Assembly (NCBI RefSeq): GCF_014647875.1
Contig: NZ_BMQA01000005.1
Coordinates: 1 to 64,000, forward strand
Length of the DNA stretch: 64,000 nucleotides
Source: Streptomyces brasiliensis
GTDB lineage: Bacteria; Actinomycetota; Actinomycetes; Streptomycetales; Streptomycetaceae
Reading direction: 5' to 3'
The notes under the pieces are model-generated. The model did not search any database and was not told the origin of the DNA. It saw nothing but the letters and a program-made list of their open reading frames with translations. Numbering within the stretch: the stretch's first letter is position 1; every line of letters begins with the position of its first letter. Position numbers and translations under genes: made by a program. Shown piece by piece: positions 42,713 through 50,033 of this stretch.

Positions 42713-42842
42713 GCAGTGAGTTGCGTCCGCGTGAACCGTGGACGGCTTCTTGCCGCCACCCCTCTCGCACATCAGAATGTGCATGACAAGACGGGCGGCC
42801 GGAAGATCTCCGGTCGCTCACGTCTGCAGAGGGGACCCCCAC

Positions 42843-43682
42843 ATGAACAAGCCTCTCCTTGCTGCGCTCGCCGCCCTGGTGATCACCGGGGCGGGGGCGG
42901 CACCCGCGATCGCCGCCCCCGCCCCCGAGAAGGCGGCGCCGGTGATCCAGGCGGTGACCTTCGCCGGTACCGTCTCGCTCAGCAACTGCTCCGGCTCCGT
43001 CGTCCGCCTCCCGGCCTCCGCGGACACCGACCCGGCACTCGTCATGACGAACGGCCACTGCCTGGAGACCGGCTTCCCGGAGCCCGGCGAGGTCATCACC
43101 GGCCAGTCGTCCAGCCGTACCTTCGGCCTGCTGAACTCCGCCGGTACGAAGGTGGCCACGCTGCGGGCCAACCAGGTCGTCTACTCGACCATGACGGACA
43201 CGGACGTCACGATCTACCGCACCACCACCACATACGCGGCCATCAAGAACTCGTACGGGATCGGCGCCCTGACCCTCCAGGACACGCACCCGGCCGCGGG
43301 CACCGCCATCACGGTCGTCTCCGGCTACTGGAAGCGGACCTACGCCTGCAGCATCGACGGGTTCGTCCACCGCCTCAAGGAGGGCGACTGGACCTGGAAG
43401 GACTCGGTCCGCTACACCTCCGCCTGCCAGACCATCGGCGGCACCTCTGGCTCCCCGGTGATCGACAACGCCACCGGCAAGGTCGTCGCCGTCAACAACA
43501 CCGGCAACGAGGAAGGGCAGCGCTGCACGGTGAACAACCCCTGCGAGGTCGACGAGAGCGGTGCCGTGACCGTCCGCCAGGGCATCAACTACGCCGAGGA
43601 GACATACGGCATCCCCGGCTGCTTCACCACCGGCAACCGCCTGGACCTCTCCCTGAGCGGCTGCACCCTGCCCAAGCCGTAG
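42843..43682 (+). CDS. Secreted trypsin-like serine protease
   Basis: 279 residues. Signal peptide about 1-27 (MNKPLLAALAALVITGAGAA). The chymotrypsin-fold triad can be placed: His in VMTNGHCLE, Asp in MTDTDVTIY and Ser in TIGGTSGSPVID, all with the usual spacing. Six cysteines are consistent with disulfides. It is short, with no propeptide or extra binding domain evident. GAGGGGA lies 8 bp before the ATG. It converges with the D-aminoacylase gene with only 6 bp between stop codons. Its target is unknown. Confidence 0.88.
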   Translation: MNKPLLAALAALVITGAGAAPAIAAPAPEKAAPVIQAVTFAGTVSLSNCSGSVVRLPASADTDPALVMTNGHCLETGFPEPGEVITGQSSSRTFGLLNSAGTKVATLRANQVVYSTMTDTDVTIYRTTTTYAAIKNSYGIGALTLQDTHPAAGTAITVVSGYWKRTYACSIDGFVHRLKEGDWTWKDSVRYTSACQTIGGTSGSPVIDNATGKVVAVNNTGNEEGQRCTVNNPCEVDESGAVTVRQGINYAEETYGIPGCFTTGNRLDLSLSGCTLPKP

Positions 43683-43688
43683 TCCCCC

Positions 43689-45299
43689 TCACACCGGGGT
43701 GCGGCGCACCGCACGCCCCGCCAGGACGTCCGTCCGGCGCCCGTCCTCGATCACGAAGCGGCCGTCGACAAGGACATGGGGGATGCCGGAGGGCAGCGCG
43801 CGCGGCTGCTCGAACGTGGACCCCGCCGCGACCGTCGCCGGGTCGAACAGGACCAGGTCGGAGCGGTGACCCTCACGCACGATCCCGCGGTCCGGCAGAC
43901 GCAGCCGGGCCGCGGGCCGCGAGGTGAGATGAGCGACGCACTCCTCCAGGGACAGCACGCCCGACTCCCGTACGTAGTGGCCGAGATAGTGCGGGAAGGT
44001 GCCGTACGCCCGCGGATGCGGCTTGGCGCCCTGCAGGATGCCGTCCGAACCGCCGGTGTGCGCGGAGTGCCGCATGATCGCCCGGACGTTCTCCTCGTGT
44101 CCGACGTGCTGGAGGATCGTCGAGCCCAGCCGGTCCTCGACCAGCAGCCGGCGGGCGGTCGTCCAGGGTGCCTCGCCGCGCAGGTCCGCCGACTCCTGGA
44201 CCGTACGACCGACGTGATCGCCGAGGGACGGCTCGCTCACACCGGAGATCTCGATGGTGTCCCACTCGACGGGCACGCCGTGGCAGCCGTCCGCGCCGAC
44301 GACCTCCAGGTCGTGCCGGATCCGCCCGGCCGTCGCCTCGTCGGTGAGCCGGGCCAGGATCGCCTCCGGTCCGCCTTCGCTCGCCCAACTCGGCAGCAGT
44401 GCGGCCAGAGTCGTGCTGCCGGGGGTGTAGGGGTACGTGTCGAGGCTGATGTCGGCGCCCGTGGCCAGCGCGTCGTCCAGGAGGGCCAGGAGTTCGGGGG
44501 CGCGTCCCCTGTTCACGCCGAAGTTCATGGTGGCGTGGGCGAGATGAAGCGCACACCCGGCCTCGCGGGTCAGCTCGACCATCTCCGCGTACGCCTCCAG
44601 GGCGCCCGCACCGTACGAGCGGTGGTGCGGGCAGTAGTAGCCGCCGTAGCGGGCCACCACCCGGCACAGCTCGGTGAGTTCGGCGTCCGAGGCGTACATA
44701 CCGGGCGTGTAGGTGAGCCCGGACGACAGCCCGACGGCCCCCTGCTCCAGCCCCTCCGCGACCGACTGCCGCATCCGGTCCAGCTCCCCGGGCGTGGCCG
44801 GGCGGTCCTCCCAGCCGACGGCGAGCGCGCGGACCGTGCCCTGCGGGATCAGATAGGCGGCGTTGACCGCGATGCCCCGGTCCAGGCGGTCCAGGTACTC
44901 GCCCACCGAACGCCAGTCGAAGTCGATGTCGTTGCCGTATCCGTTCCAGCCGGTGATCGCCCGGCGGACCTCGGCGAGCGTGCGGTCGTCGACCGGCGCG
45001 TACGACATCCCGTCCTGGCCCACGACTTCGAGGGTCACCCCCTGCGCGGCCTTGGCGCTGTGGTCCGGGTCGCGCAGCAGGGCGAGGTCGCTGTGGGCGT
45101 GCATGTCGATGAAGCCGGGCGCGAGGACCAGCCCCTCGGCATCCAACTCGCGTGTCGCCGTCGGGCGTTGGCACCCAGCGGCGGCGGCCTCCTGCACGAT
45201 CGACACGATCCGACCGCCGTCGACCACCACATCGGCGCGGTACGCGGGCGCGCCCGTGCCGTCGACCACATCGGCGTCCCGGATGACGAGGTCCTCCAC
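43689..45299 (-). CDS. N-acyl-D-amino-acid deacylase (D-aminoacylase)
   Basis: 536 residues of the amidohydrolase superfamily. The metal-binding HxH is in GFIDMHAHSD (H67, H69). Further family blocks are YYCPHHRSYG, the LHLAHATMNFG strand and GGSDGILQGAKPHPR near the end of the barrel. It hydrolyses N-acyl-D-amino acids to the free D-amino acid, which the neighbouring deaminase could use. The GTG start has AGGAGG 6 bp upstream, inside the end of the deaminase gene, so the pair is transcribed together. Confidence 0.9.
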   Translation of the reverse strand: MEDLVIRDADVVDGTGAPAYRADVVVDGGRIVSIVQEAAAAGCQRPTATRELDAEGLVLAPGFIDMHAHSDLALLRDPDHSAKAAQGVTLEVVGQDGMSYAPVDDRTLAEVRRAITGWNGYGNDIDFDWRSVGEYLDRLDRGIAVNAAYLIPQGTVRALAVGWEDRPATPGELDRMRQSVAEGLEQGAVGLSSGLTYTPGMYASDAELTELCRVVARYGGYYCPHHRSYGAGALEAYAEMVELTREAGCALHLAHATMNFGVNRGRAPELLALLDDALATGADISLDTYPYTPGSTTLAALLPSWASEGGPEAILARLTDEATAGRIRHDLEVVGADGCHGVPVEWDTIEISGVSEPSLGDHVGRTVQESADLRGEAPWTTARRLLVEDRLGSTILQHVGHEENVRAIMRHSAHTGGSDGILQGAKPHPRAYGTFPHYLGHYVRESGVLSLEECVAHLTSRPAARLRLPDRGIVREGHRSDLVLFDPATVAAGSTFEQPRALPSGIPHVLVDGRFVIEDGRRTDVLAGRAVRRTPV

Positions 45300-45309
45300 G
45301 GCATGCCTC

Positions 45310-46578
45310 CTAGAAGAACGTACGGATGTAGTCGACGACGGTCCCGTCCGCCTCGGCCAGCGGGATCAGCTGCCACTTGTCGAACGACGTGCACGGGTGG
45401 GACAGACCCAGGCCGATCCAGTCGCCCACCTCCACGTCCGCCTCCGCGGCGGTGCGCAGCCAGGCGTGCTGGTCGGACAGCTTGGTCACCTCGATCCCGG
45501 CCGCCGGACGCTCGGCCCCGTCCCGGCGCAGCACCTGGGCGAACGGCAGATCGAGGTCGTACGCCGCGTCCCGCTTGCCCGCGTTGGCGAAGGCCTGCCC
45601 GGGGGAGGGGCGGGAGACGATCTGCGCCCACAGCCGGAAGGCCGGCTCCAGCGCGCCCTCCGCGGGGACGCGGTTGAAGGGGGTCGCCTCGCGGTAGTGC
45701 CCGTCGTCGTGCGAGACGTAGGCGCCCGAGCGCAGCAACTTCAGGACGGGACGGGAGAGTTCGGGGATCTCGGCGAACACGTCGGCCACCGCGTCGAACC
45801 AGGCGCTGCCGCCCGCGCTGACGACGATCTCCTCGACGTCCGGGAACCGCCCGGCCTTGTCGAACTCGACGGCGAGCGCGACGAGCCGCCGCAGCCAGGC
45901 GTGCACCCGCTCAGGGTCGGCCTGCGGCACCTCGCCCTCATAGCCGGCGACCCCGACGAGCCGCAGTGCCGGCACCGCGGCCACCGCGTCCGCCACGGCC
46001 GCGCACTCGGCCTCGGTCCGCACCCCGGTACGGGCGCCTTCACCGGCGGCGAGCTCGACGACGACGTCCACGGGGCGCTCGGCGCCCCGCAGTGCGGCCT
46101 CCATCAGCTGCACACCGCGCACGGAGTCGACGTAACAGACGAAGGAGAAGTCCGGGTCGGCGGTGAGTTCGCCGGAGATCCACCGCAGGGCGGAGGCGTC
46201 TACGAGCTCGTTGGCGAGGAAGATCCGCTCGAACCCGAACGCCCGCGCCACACGCACCTGGTGCGGCACCGCGAGCGTGATCCCCCAGGCGCCGTGCTCG
46301 ATCTGCCGCTGGAAGAGCTGCGGGGCCATGGAGGTCTTGCCGTGCGGCGCGAAGGCGAGGCCGTGCCGGGTCGCGTACGTCTCCATGAGCTTCAGGTTGT
46401 GTTCGAGGCGCTCGGCGGACAGTGCGAGCACGGGTGTGGTGAAGCCACCGGTGAAGAGGTTGCGCCGCTGACCGGCCAATTCACCGACGGTGAGACCGTC
46501 GGCGTCCGGGGGAAGGCCCTTGAAGCGATGGTCGACGCGGTCCTCGGCGAGCCGGCTGAGCGCTTCGGTGCGACGCAT
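45310..46578 (-). CDS. D-serine/D-threonine deaminase-like PLP enzyme (DSD1 / alanine-racemase-fold)
   Basis: 422 residues, fold-type III PLP enzyme. The N-terminal barrel has the PLP lysine in FAPHGKTSMAPQ (K81). The C-terminal domain ends with GLGLSHPCTSFDKW, whose His and Cys match the zinc site of eukaryotic-type D-serine dehydratase and related D-threonine aldolases. It probably converts a D-amino acid to a keto acid and ammonia, or a 3-hydroxy-D-amino acid to glycine and aldehyde. AGGAGG stands 4 bp before the ATG. It is divergent from the sugar kinase gene and shares an operator region with it. Confidence 0.87.
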   Translation of the reverse strand: MRRTEALSRLAEDRVDHRFKGLPPDADGLTVGELAGQRRNLFTGGFTTPVLALSAERLEHNLKLMETYATRHGLAFAPHGKTSMAPQLFQRQIEHGAWGITLAVPHQVRVARAFGFERIFLANELVDASALRWISGELTADPDFSFVCYVDSVRGVQLMEAALRGAERPVDVVVELAAGEGARTGVRTEAECAAVADAVAAVPALRLVGVAGYEGEVPQADPERVHAWLRRLVALAVEFDKAGRFPDVEEIVVSAGGSAWFDAVADVFAEIPELSRPVLKLLRSGAYVSHDDGHYREATPFNRVPAEGALEPAFRLWAQIVSRPSPGQAFANAGKRDAAYDLDLPFAQVLRRDGAERPAAGIEVTKLSDQHAWLRTAAEADVEVGDWIGLGLSHPCTSFDKWQLIPLAEADGTVVDYIRTFF

Positions 46579-46598
46579 GGAACCTCCTGGTCAGGCGT

Positions 46599-46650
46599 GT
46601 TGCATGCTATGCAACAGCCGTTGCGTATATCGCGCACTGCTGTCTAACAT
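46599..46650. promoter_or_regulatory. Divergent promoter region with IclR-type operator
   Basis: A perfect palindrome GTTGCAT (46599-46605) - GCT - ATGCAAC (46609-46615) lies between the divergent deaminase and kinase genes. A weaker half-site GTTGCG follows at 46620. For the kinase operon TTGCGT (46621-46626) and TAACAT (46645-46650), spaced 18 bp, form a promoter; the palindrome touches its upstream edge. The IclR regulator encoded two genes downstream is the obvious candidate to bind here. Confidence 0.75.
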
Positions 46651-46712
46651 CTCGGCCACGCGGGGTCAACGGAGCCGCCGCCCCGGCACCAGGCCAAGGA
46701 GTTACGACGATC

Positions 46713-47780
46713 GTGACCGACACCGGATCGCGCAACGCCCCCGACGTCGTGGACGTCGTCGCGCTCGGCGAGTCCATGGTCACGTTCGTCCCGACAGACC
46801 CGGGCCGCCTCGCCGACGTGAGCCACTTCGAACGCGGGATCGGCGGAGCCGAGTCCAACGTGGCGTGCGCGCTGGCGACGGCCGGGCACAGGGTGCGCTG
46901 GGTGAGCGGGGTCGGCGCGGATGCCTTCGGCGACCATCTGGTGGAGACGGTGGGTTCGTACGGCGTCGATGTCGCGTCGGTACGGCGCGATCCGGACCGC
47001 CCGACGGGCGTGTACTTCCGCACGGCGGGAGACCGGGCGACCGAGGCCCACGAGGTGGCGTACTACCGGACGGGTTCGGCGGCCTCCGCGATGGCCCCCG
47101 ACACGGTGGATCTGGAGGCGGTGCGCGCGGGACGGGTGCTGCACCTGTCGGGGATCACGGCGGCACTGTCGGAGGGCTGCCTGGGGCTCGTACGGGAGCT
47201 GACCGCGCCCCGGGCCGGGCGGCCGTTGGTCTCCTTCGACGTGAACTACCGGCCGGGGCTGTGGCGGGACGCTGATGAGGCCCAGGTGCTGCTGGAGTTG
47301 GCCCGGGGAGCCGACATCGTGTTCGTCGGGGCGGACGAGGCACGCGAGGCGTGGGGGCTGCACGGTGCCCGGGCCATCCTGGAGGCGTTGCCCGAGCCCG
47401 GGATCGTGGTCGTCAAGCAGGGCCGGGGCGGGGCCACCGTGTTCGACAAGAACACCAGGGGACTGGAGGACGCCACCGGCACGGCGACCTTCGTCCGTGC
47501 GCTCAGCGTCGATGTCGTGGCCGCCGTCGGCGCGGGCGACGCGTTCGCCGCCGGGTTCCTCTCCGCCACCCTGCGCAACCTTCCCGTCCGCGACCGCCTG
47601 CGCCACGGTCACCTCGCCGCCGCCGCCGTCCTCACCGCCCCCGGTGACCTCGCGCCGCCCCCGACCCGCGACCACGCCGACCGGCTGGTCGCCCTGGACG
47701 ACGACGCGTGGGGAAGACTTCGACTCGGCCCCGGCTGGACGCAAGCCGTGCAGGCCCCGGAGGAGGTACGCACCCCATGA
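46713..47780 (+). CDS. PfkB-family sugar kinase (2-keto-3-deoxygluconate kinase-like)
   Basis: 355 residues of the ribokinase/PfkB fold. N-terminal VVALGESMVTFVP and the glycine-rich FERGIGGAESNVACALA contact the sugar. SFDVNYRPGLW is typical of KDG kinases. The C-terminal DVVAAVGAGDAFAAGFLSA contains the catalytic Asp and anion hole. It would phosphorylate 2-keto-3-deoxygluconate or a similar keto-sugar with ATP. The GTG start has AAGGAG 12 bp upstream. The stop overlaps the IclR gene. Confidence 0.85.
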   Translation: MTDTGSRNAPDVVDVVALGESMVTFVPTDPGRLADVSHFERGIGGAESNVACALATAGHRVRWVSGVGADAFGDHLVETVGSYGVDVASVRRDPDRPTGVYFRTAGDRATEAHEVAYYRTGSAASAMAPDTVDLEAVRAGRVLHLSGITAALSEGCLGLVRELTAPRAGRPLVSFDVNYRPGLWRDADEAQVLLELARGADIVFVGADEAREAWGLHGARAILEALPEPGIVVVKQGRGGATVFDKNTRGLEDATGTATFVRALSVDVVAAVGAGDAFAAGFLSATLRNLPVRDRLRHGHLAAAAVLTAPGDLAPPPTRDHADRLVALDDDAWGRLRLGPGWTQAVQAPEEVRTP

Positions 47781-48535
47781 GTCAGACCGTCGACCGCGCG
47801 CTCAGCATCCTGCCGCTGCTCGCCGAGGGTCCCGCCGACCTCGGCCAGGTCGCCGACCGCCTCGGCGTCCACAAGTCAACCGCCCTCCGCCTCCTGCGCA
47901 CCCTGCACGAGCACGGCCTGGTCTACCGCCAGTCCGACCAGCGCTACCGCCTCGGCGCCCGCCTCTTCGCCCTCGCCCAGGAGGCGATGGAGAACCTCGA
48001 CATCCGCGAGATCGCCCACCCCCACCTCGTCCGCCTCAACGAGCAGACCGGCCACACCGTCCACCTCGCCGTGTACGAGGAGAACGAGGTGCTCTACATC
48101 GACAAGGTGGAGAGCCGCTACCCGGTGCGCATGTACTCGCGGATCGGCAAGCCCGTCGCCATCACCGTCGCCGCCGTCGCCAAACTGCTCCTGGCCGACC
48201 TGCCCGAACCCGAGCGCCGCACCCTCGCGGACAAGCTCGAGTACCCCATGTACACGGCCCGTTCCACCCCCGACGCCGCCGCTTTCCTGCGGGAGTTGGA
48301 GAAGGTGCGCGAACAGGGCTGGGCCTCCGACCTCGGCGGCCACGAGGAGTCCATCAACTGCGTGGCCGCACCGGTCCGCGGCGCCGACGGACGCGTCGTG
48401 GCCGCCATGTCGGTCTCCGCGCCCAACGTCGTCGTCACCGCCGACGAACTCCTCACCCTGCTCCCGCAGGTGCGCCGTACGGCGGACGCCGTCAGCGGCG
48501 AGTACTCCGGCAGAACCCCAGTGAAGTCCACCTAG
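47777..48535 (+). CDS. IclR-family transcriptional regulator
   Basis: 252 residues. N-terminal winged helix (QVADRLGVHKSTALRLLRTL) and a C-terminal GAF-like effector domain (..AVAKLLLADLPEPERRTL.., ..GGHEESINCVAAPVRGADGR..). The ATG overlaps the kinase stop (ATGA) with AGGAGG 10 bp upstream. It probably controls the divergent operons through the palindrome at 46599-46615. The effector may be KDG, pyruvate or a keto acid from the pathway. Confidence 0.92.
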   Translation: MSQTVDRALSILPLLAEGPADLGQVADRLGVHKSTALRLLRTLHEHGLVYRQSDQRYRLGARLFALAQEAMENLDIREIAHPHLVRLNEQTGHTVHLAVYEENEVLYIDKVESRYPVRMYSRIGKPVAITVAAVAKLLLADLPEPERRTLADKLEYPMYTARSTPDAAAFLRELEKVREQGWASDLGGHEESINCVAAPVRGADGRVVAAMSVSAPNVVVTADELLTLLPQVRRTADAVSGEYSGRTPVKST

Positions 48536-48551
48536 TGAAGGACACTCCCGC

Positions 48552-48962
48552 ATGACCGAGAAGATCGCACTCACGCCGAAGACCCACACCACGCCGCCCG
48601 CCAAGTTCTCGCACGGTGTGAAGAAGGGGAACATCCTCCAGGTCGCCGGGCAGGTCGGGTTCCTCCCCGCGGAGGAGGGCAAGCCCCCGACGCCGGCCGG
48701 CCCCACCCTGCGCGAGCAGACCCTCCAGACCCTCGCCAACGTCAAGGCGATCCTGGAGGAGGGCGGCGCGAGCTGGGACGACGTGATGATGATCCGCGTC
48801 TATCTGACCGACGTCGACCACTTCGCCGAGATGAACGCCCTCTACAACTCCTACTTCGAGGAGCAGGCCCTCACCCAGCCGCCCGCCGCGCGCACGACGG
48901 TCTACGTCGGACTGCCCGCGGGACTCCTCATCGAGATCGACGCGCTGGCCGTACTCGGCTGA
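48552..48962 (+). CDS. RidA-family protein (reactive enamine/imine deaminase)
   Basis: 136 residues of the YjgF/YER057c/UK114 fold. The conserved motifs are present: GNILQVAGQVGFLP, SWDDVMMIRVYLTDVDHFAEMN, and the catalytic-Arg/Glu end ARTTVYVGLPAGLLIEIDALAV. RidA hydrolyses 2-aminoacrylate-type enamines released by PLP deaminases. This fits the DSD1-like deaminase in the same locus. AAGGA lies 9 bp before the ATG, 16 bp after the IclR gene. A 14-bp hairpin follows 42 bp downstream. Confidence 0.92.
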   Translation: MTEKIALTPKTHTTPPAKFSHGVKKGNILQVAGQVGFLPAEEGKPPTPAGPTLREQTLQTLANVKAILEEGGASWDDVMMIRVYLTDVDHFAEMNALYNSYFEEQALTQPPAARTTVYVGLPAGLLIEIDALAVLG

Positions 48963-49004
48963 GACGCCGGCTCTCCCGCACCTCCCGCAAGCCGTACGTC
49001 CTCA

Positions 49005-49041
49005 CGGCACGGCGCCCCACGCCCCCAGGGGCGCCGTGCCG
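49005..49041 (+). terminator. Strong hairpin between ridA-like gene and gntP pseudogene
   Basis: CGGCACGGCGCCCC (49005-49018) and GGGGCGCCGTGCCG (49028-49041) pair perfectly over 14 bp with a 9-base loop. No U-run follows. It may end the kinase-IclR-RidA transcript or attenuate expression of the former permease gene. Confidence 0.8.
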
Positions 49042-49089
49042 CGATCCCCCCTGCCCGAAAGTTTCATGCCATCACGTAGAGGACCGCCT

Positions 49090-49364
49090 ATGTCCCATCC
49101 GCTCGCCGCCGCCGCCCCGGCCTCCCCACCCCACACCGGAGGCCTGCTCCTCCTCGTCGACGGCACCGCCGGACTGCTCACCGTCGCCGCCGTCGGCATA
49201 GCCCTGCTGCTGTTCCTGATCATCAAGGCGCGGCTGCAGCCCTTCGTCGCCCTGCTCGCCGTCTCCATAGCCGTCGGCCTGCTCTCCGGCCTCTCGGTCA
49301 CCTGGAGTCCGTGCTGTCGGTGGCGGGCTTCGTGGTGGCAGCGGTGCTGAGCCTGTTTGTGTAG
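49090..49364 (+). pseudogene. GntP-type permease destroyed by internal deletion
   Basis: From the ATG about 71 residues look like an intact GntP (gluconate/H+ symporter) N-terminus: GGLLLLVDGTAGLLTVAAVG, two membrane spans and ARLQPFVALLAVSIAVGLLS. The frame then breaks at about 49291-49303. In another frame the sequence continues LESVLSVAGFVVAAVLSLFV and a stop, the usual last membrane helix of the family. About 350-370 of roughly 450 residues are missing, so this is a non-triplet internal deletion of about 1.1 kb, not slow decay. Both flanks still have Streptomyces codon bias, so the event looks recent. Confidence 0.82.
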
Positions 49365-49403
49365 CGAAAGGGGGGTGAACCGGGGTGAAGGGCGGTCCCG
49401 CTG

Positions 49404-49433
49404 GTTCCGGCACAGGAACGTCGTCCATACTTT
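49404..49433 (+). promoter_or_regulatory. Inverted repeat and -10 box before the 167-residue hypothetical gene
   Basis: GTTCC (49404-49408) and GGAAC (49415-49419) form an inverted repeat around the expected -35 zone. CATACT (49426-49431) is a -10-like box placing the start of transcription on the GTG at 49439. This would be a leaderless gene. Confidence 0.4.
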
Positions 49434-49438
49434 CCGCC

Positions 49439-49942
49439 GTGGAGCAGCGCATAGGATCGAGCAGCAAGCCCCTGGAGGGCGCCGGATTCGACCCGGCCTT
49501 CATCCCCGGGCTCACCTCACCCGCGTCCGCCGCCGAGGACACCGAGCCGGCGGACGCGACGCCGGACGAGGCGTCCGCGTCCGGTGCCGAGGCGTCGGCA
49601 GGGTCCGCCGCCGGGACGGGCACCGGGGAGAGCACCGAGGACACCGCCGAGGAGACGGCCCCGGAGGGGCCCGTCTTCGAGGCCTCCGACCGGCGCGCGA
49701 AGATCGTCGCCGACGGCCGGGGCGTACGCCTCAGCCTCGACGAGGAGACGTGCGAGTTCCGCTGGGACGAGATCGGCGCGGTCGAGACGGAGGCACCGCG
49801 CTTCGGCAAGCGGTTCACCGTCACGGTGCACACCCCGGACCGCCGTTGGTATCCCATCGAGATCGAGGCGTCGTCCAGGAGCCTCTTCAAGGAGTGGGAG
49901 TCCCGGCTGGACGAGGTCCTGGACGCCTACTTCGAGGACTAG
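49439..49942 (+). CDS. Conserved hypothetical protein with C-terminal PH-like domain
   Basis: 167 residues from a probably leaderless GTG (MEQRIGSSSKPLEGAGFDPA); a GTG at 49385 would add 18 residues. The first ~75 residues are a disordered Ala/Glu/Thr/Gly-rich region. The last ~85 (RRAKIVADGRGVRLSLDEET then CEFRWDEIGAVETEAP ... RWYPIEIEASSRSLFKEWES) look like a compact beta-barrel plus helix of the PH-like type. No enzyme motifs. Cytoplasmic. The function is unknown. Confidence 0.75.
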   Translation: MEQRIGSSSKPLEGAGFDPAFIPGLTSPASAAEDTEPADATPDEASASGAEASAGSAAGTGTGESTEDTAEETAPEGPVFEASDRRAKIVADGRGVRLSLDEETCEFRWDEIGAVETEAPRFGKRFTVTVHTPDRRWYPIEIEASSRSLFKEWESRLDEVLDAYFED

Positions 49943-49966
49943 CCCCGCCTCGCCGAAAGCCCTCGA

Positions 49967-50024
49967 ACACCCCCACCCCCACCCGCGTCTCCGCGGGCAG
50001 GGGTGGGTGGGGTTCAGGGGGTGT
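49967..50024. terminator. Composite hairpin between convergent genes
   Basis: ACACCCCC (49967-49974) pairs with GGGGGTGT (50017-50024). Inside it ACCCCCACCCGCG pairs imperfectly with CGCGGGCAGGGGTGGGTGGGG. The structure lies between the hypothetical gene and the chitinase gene, 25 bp and 10 bp from their stops, and can terminate both. Confidence 0.75.
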
Positions 50025-50033
50025 CCACCGGTG

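Noticed and set aside
49036..49350. 104-codon frame read as a small intact membrane protein
   Set aside because: The last ~20 codons read differently from any membrane protein, while the adjacent frame supplies the expected GntP end. A deleted gntP is the simpler explanation.
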